A stretch of DNA of 64,000 nucleotides from an uncultured Roseburia sp. (lineage in GTDB: Bacteria > Bacillota > Clostridia > Lachnospirales > Lachnospiraceae), in contig CAAELX010000038.1 of NCBI GenBank assembly GCA_900756925.1, forward strand, positions 1 through 64,000, given 5' to 3'. Positions 61,344-64,000 of the stretch are shown one piece after another. The position numbers and the translations under genes were made by a program. Within the stretch, counting starts at the first letter, position 1; each line of letters opens with the position of its first letter. The notes under the pieces are model-generated. The model saw only the letters and a list, made by a program, of their open reading frames with translations. It searched no databases and was not told where the DNA came from.

Positions 61344-63689
61344 CTACATCACCCCTATCAGTATCCCAATCAATCTGACTACAAACGCAGCAATCCATGC
61401 AACCACACACTGCCACAATACTACCTCGACTGCCCATTTGGTTCCAAGCTCTCTCTTGATCGAGGCAATCGCTGCCACACACGGCGTATACAGAAGGCTG
61501 AATACAAGTAACGAAGCTGCCGCAAGCGGGGAAAGTGCTGTTGTAATCCCACCTCCGAACAGAACTTCCAATGTTGATACCACGCTCTCCTTCGCCATAA
61601 ACCCGCTGATTAAGGACGTGCAAATTCTCCAGTCCCCGAGCCCTAACGGCGCAAAAAGAGGTACCAACAGTCCTGCAACTGCTGCGAGCATACTGTCTGC
61701 AGAATCTGTAACCATATTCATCTTTAAATCAAAGCTTTGCAAGAACCATACTACAATTGTTGCAATCAGAATGACTGAAAACGCTTTCTGCAAGAAATCC
61801 TTCGCCTTCTCCCAGAGAAGCTGCGCCACATTCTTCGCCCCAGGCAGACGATAGTTCGGCAGCTCCATCACGAACGGAACCGGCTCTCCCTGGAATAACG
61901 TTCCTTTATATAGGAAGGCAATCCCGATTCCGACCGCGATTCCAAGCAGATACAGTCCTGCCATCACCAGTCCGCCCTGCTTTGGAAAGAAGACGCTGAC
62001 AAAGAAGGCATAGATTGGAAGCTTCGCCGTACAGCTCATATACGGGGTCAGCAGAATCGTCATCTTTCTGTCCCTCTCACTTGTGAGCGTCCTTGTCGCC
62101 ATAACCGCCGGAACTGTACAGCCGAACCCGATCAGCATCGGCACAATACTTCTTCCGGAAAGCCCGATTTTACGCAGCAGCTTGTCCATCACAAATGCTA
62201 CCCGGGCAATATAACCGCTGTCCTCCATCAAAGACAGGAAGAAAAACAGGGTCACGATAATCGGCAGGAAACTTAACACACTTCCAACACCGGTAAATAT
62301 ACCGTCGATCACAAGGCTGTGGATCGCACTGTTGACATTCCCGGCGGTAAGCGCACGGTCTGTCACCTCTGCAAGCGCCTCAATGCCGGTCTCTAACACG
62401 CCCTGCATCCATGCCCCGATCACATTGAAGGTCAGGTAGAACACAAGAACCATAATGCCGACAAAGCATGGAATTGCTGTGTATTTTCCTGTCAGGATCC
62501 GGTCGATCTTCTCGCTTCGGACACGCTCCCTGCTCTCTTTTGGTTTCACGACCGTCTGCTCGCACAGCCGCTCGATAAAGTCGAACCGCATATCGGCGAT
62601 CGCAGCACTCCGGTCTAAGCCGCGTTCCGTCTCCATCTGCTGTACAATATGCTCTAACATTTCTTCCTCGTTGGACTCTAACTTTAACTGCTCTAAGATT
62701 AGCGGATCTCCCTCGATCGCCTTCGTTGCGGCAAACCGTACCGGAATTCCGGCCTTCTCCGCGTGGTCCTCAATCAGATGGTTGACCGCATGGATACAGC
62801 GGTGTACTGCACCGTTGTGGTCATTTTTATCGCAGAAATCCTGACGGAGCGGCTTTTCCTGATATTTTGCAATATGTATGGCATGTTTGACCAGCTCATC
62901 CACACCTTCATTCTTTGCCGCAGAAATCGGAATGACCGGAACGCCAAGCAGCGCTTCCATCCCATTCACATCAATGGAACCCTGATTGCCAGTCACCTCA
63001 TCCATCATATTCAGCGCCACGACCATCGGAAGATCCATCTCTAACAGCTGCATTGTCAGATACAGATTCCGTTCGATATTCGTTGCATCTAAAATATTGA
63101 TGATCGCCTTCGGCTTCTCCTCCAACACAAAATTTCTTGAAACAATCTCCTCATTGCTGTATGGGGACATGGAGTAAATCCCCGGCAGGTCTGTCACGGA
63201 CGTCTGGGGATACCCCTTGATCGAGCCGTCCTTGCGGTCCACTGTAACACCTGGGAAATTGCCGACGTGCTGGTTGGCGCCGGTCAGTTGATTGAATAAC
63301 GTCGTTTTTCCACAGTTCTGGTTTCCCACTAACGCATAAGTAAGCTTCGTCCCGTCCGGCAGCGGATTCTCATTCTTTCTGGAATGGTACTTTCCCTCCT
63401 CGCCAAGTCCCGGATGTGCCGAATCCTTCCGGCTCATCTTTCCCTCGTGGCTTCTGCTGCGCTTCTCGATCTCCTCGATCTCGATCTGATCTGCCTCAGC
63501 AAGCCGAAGTGTCAGCTCATAGCCATGTATCTGTAACTCCATCGGATCTCCCATCGGTGCTAACTTCACAACTGTCACTTCCGCTCCCGGAATCATTCCC
63601 ATGTCGAGGAAATGCTGTCTTAATGCGCCTTTTCCTCCGACCGTCTTTATCACTGCACTTTTTCCTGTCTCTAACTCTTTTAATGTCAT
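61344..63689 (-). CDS. feoB: FeoA-FeoB fusion ferrous iron transporter
   Basis: 781 residues. An N-terminal SH3-like FeoA domain (about 1-75: MTLKELETGKSAVIKTVGGK) is joined by a basic linker to the FeoB G domain: GNQNCGKTTLFNQLTG (G1), DLPGIYSMSPYSNEE (G3) and NMMDE (G4). Next come the guanine-dissociation-inhibitor helices, then about 11 membrane helices with the Cys-containing gates (IGFGCTVPAVMATRTL, TPYMSCTAKLP). Imports Fe(II) across the cytoplasmic membrane. FeoA is normally a separate gene. Confidence 0.95.
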   Translation of the reverse strand: MTLKELETGKSAVIKTVGGKGALRQHFLDMGMIPGAEVTVVKLAPMGDPMELQIHGYELTLRLAEADQIEIEEIEKRSRSHEGKMSRKDSAHPGLGEEGKYHSRKNENPLPDGTKLTYALVGNQNCGKTTLFNQLTGANQHVGNFPGVTVDRKDGSIKGYPQTSVTDLPGIYSMSPYSNEEIVSRNFVLEEKPKAIINILDATNIERNLYLTMQLLEMDLPMVVALNMMDEVTGNQGSIDVNGMEALLGVPVIPISAAKNEGVDELVKHAIHIAKYQEKPLRQDFCDKNDHNGAVHRCIHAVNHLIEDHAEKAGIPVRFAATKAIEGDPLILEQLKLESNEEEMLEHIVQQMETERGLDRSAAIADMRFDFIERLCEQTVVKPKESRERVRSEKIDRILTGKYTAIPCFVGIMVLVFYLTFNVIGAWMQGVLETGIEALAEVTDRALTAGNVNSAIHSLVIDGIFTGVGSVLSFLPIIVTLFFFLSLMEDSGYIARVAFVMDKLLRKIGLSGRSIVPMLIGFGCTVPAVMATRTLTSERDRKMTILLTPYMSCTAKLPIYAFFVSVFFPKQGGLVMAGLYLLGIAVGIGIAFLYKGTLFQGEPVPFVMELPNYRLPGAKNVAQLLWEKAKDFLQKAFSVILIATIVVWFLQSFDLKMNMVTDSADSMLAAVAGLLVPLFAPLGLGDWRICTSLISGFMAKESVVSTLEVLFGGGITTALSPLAAASLLVFSLLYTPCVAAIASIKRELGTKWAVEVVLWQCVVAWIAAFVVRLIGILIGVM

Positions 63690-63771
63690 CTCTTCTGTTC
63701 ACCCTGCATCCTTTTGTCCATTCGTCTCCCTGTGATGCATTCTTCTTTCTTCTGTCCTTGGAGACATTAAA

Positions 63772-63800
63772 AGTGTATTCCAACTGAGCCTGATGGTCAA
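63772..63800 (-). promoter_or_regulatory. sigma-A promoter of feoAB
   Basis: Minus strand: -35 TTGACC (63795-63800), 17-base spacer, -10 TACACT (63772-63777). I see no clear Fur or IdeR/DtxR box. Confidence 0.65.
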
Positions 63801-63892
63801 TTCTTTTCGATAATATTTCTCATTTATTTTTGTGACACATCCTGATTGTCCCCTTTTTCATCATTTTCTGAATCCATTTTGTAAAAAAGTTC

Positions 63893-63921
63893 TTGCTTTT
63901 CTATGTGCATCATGCTATACT
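63893..63921 (+). promoter_or_regulatory. sigma-A promoter of tRNA-Leu
   Basis: -35 TTGCTT (63893-63898), 17-base spacer, -10 TATACT (63916-63921), about 45 bases before the tRNA. Confidence 0.7.
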
Positions 63922-63965
63922 AATTATCGCTTGATTATTTTGCTCAGGCAGTTTCAATTGCATAT

Positions 63966-64000
63966 GCAGGAATGGCGGAATGGCAGACGCATCAGACTCA
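63966..64000 (+). tRNA. tRNA-Leu, partial (cut by the window end)
   Basis: GCAGGAATGGCGGAATGGCA begins a leucine-type tRNA: acceptor strand GCAGGAA, then the D arm and the 5' side of the anticodon stem TCAGA with loop CTCA. Anticodon bases 34-35 are C-A, so it is CAA or CAG, both Leu. The 3' half lies outside the window. Confidence 0.85.

Noticed and set aside
1-64000. CRISPR array
   Set aside because: No regularly spaced direct repeats or cas genes were seen.

Overview
The window looks like a chromosomal segment of a gut-type clostridium, most likely Lachnospiraceae. The evidence is inference from content and order, not a database match: Firmicute housekeeping order (priA-def-fmt-rsmB-rlmN-prpC-prkC-rsgA-rpe-thiN; secG-rnr-smpB-ssrA), pyrB with a pyrI regulatory gene, a class A RNase P RNA, a DUF5685 gene, a FeoA-FeoB fusion with a Cys-rich partner, and moderate GC with strong AGGAGG-type ribosome sites.

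Layout. 1-234: a structured RNA candidate. 235-13826: one long leftward series with thiamine pyrophosphokinase, ribulose-phosphate epimerase, ribosome GTPase RsgA, the PrkC/PrpC kinase-phosphatase pair, RlmN, RsmB, a zinc protease, Fmt, Def, PriA and a Mur ligase. 13827-16560: an ABC-permease-like membrane protein, a PH-domain protein and the pyrBI operon with a leader hairpin. 16581-20894: an AT-rich accessory patch with a membrane protein, a lipoprotein, two tiny genes, a broken secreted-peptide gene and a 615-residue double-HTH/helical-repeat regulator. 21047-29200: a DnaJ/DUF5685/zinc-ribbon trio, rnpB, a nucleoside kinase, a VanW protein, dapA-dapB under a lysine riboswitch and a two-OB-fold SSB-like protein. 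29456-31294: typA.

31340-41600 is an accessory island between the typA terminator and the ssrA terminator. It has a four-gene beta-glycoside utilisation operon (GH2-GH3-GH1-GPH symporter) with a divergent AraC regulator, flanked by a phage-polymerase-like fragment on one side and a decayed IS1634-like transposase on the other. 41614-45091 is ssrA-smpB-rnr-secG. 45276-53793 has PFL/ACT proteins, a WalJ-like hydrolase, coaE, polA, an Xaa-Pro aminopeptidase and a hotdog thioesterase. 53794-54725 has an FlK-like thioesterase behind a very large inverted repeat. 54726-63689 has a YfhO-like and an LtaS-like envelope enzyme, a DUF975 protein, an unknown acidic protein and the feoAB iron-uptake operon. 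The window ends inside a tRNA-Leu.

The most unusual material is (i) the candidate peptide-regulator module at 18.1-20.9 kb, in which the regulator's C-terminal half and the peptide share an AT-rich composition unlike the regulator's N-terminal half, (ii) the 234-bp inverted-repeat element at 54201-54434, probably transcribed as the leader of the FlK-like gene, and (iii) the long-helix RNA candidate at the left edge.
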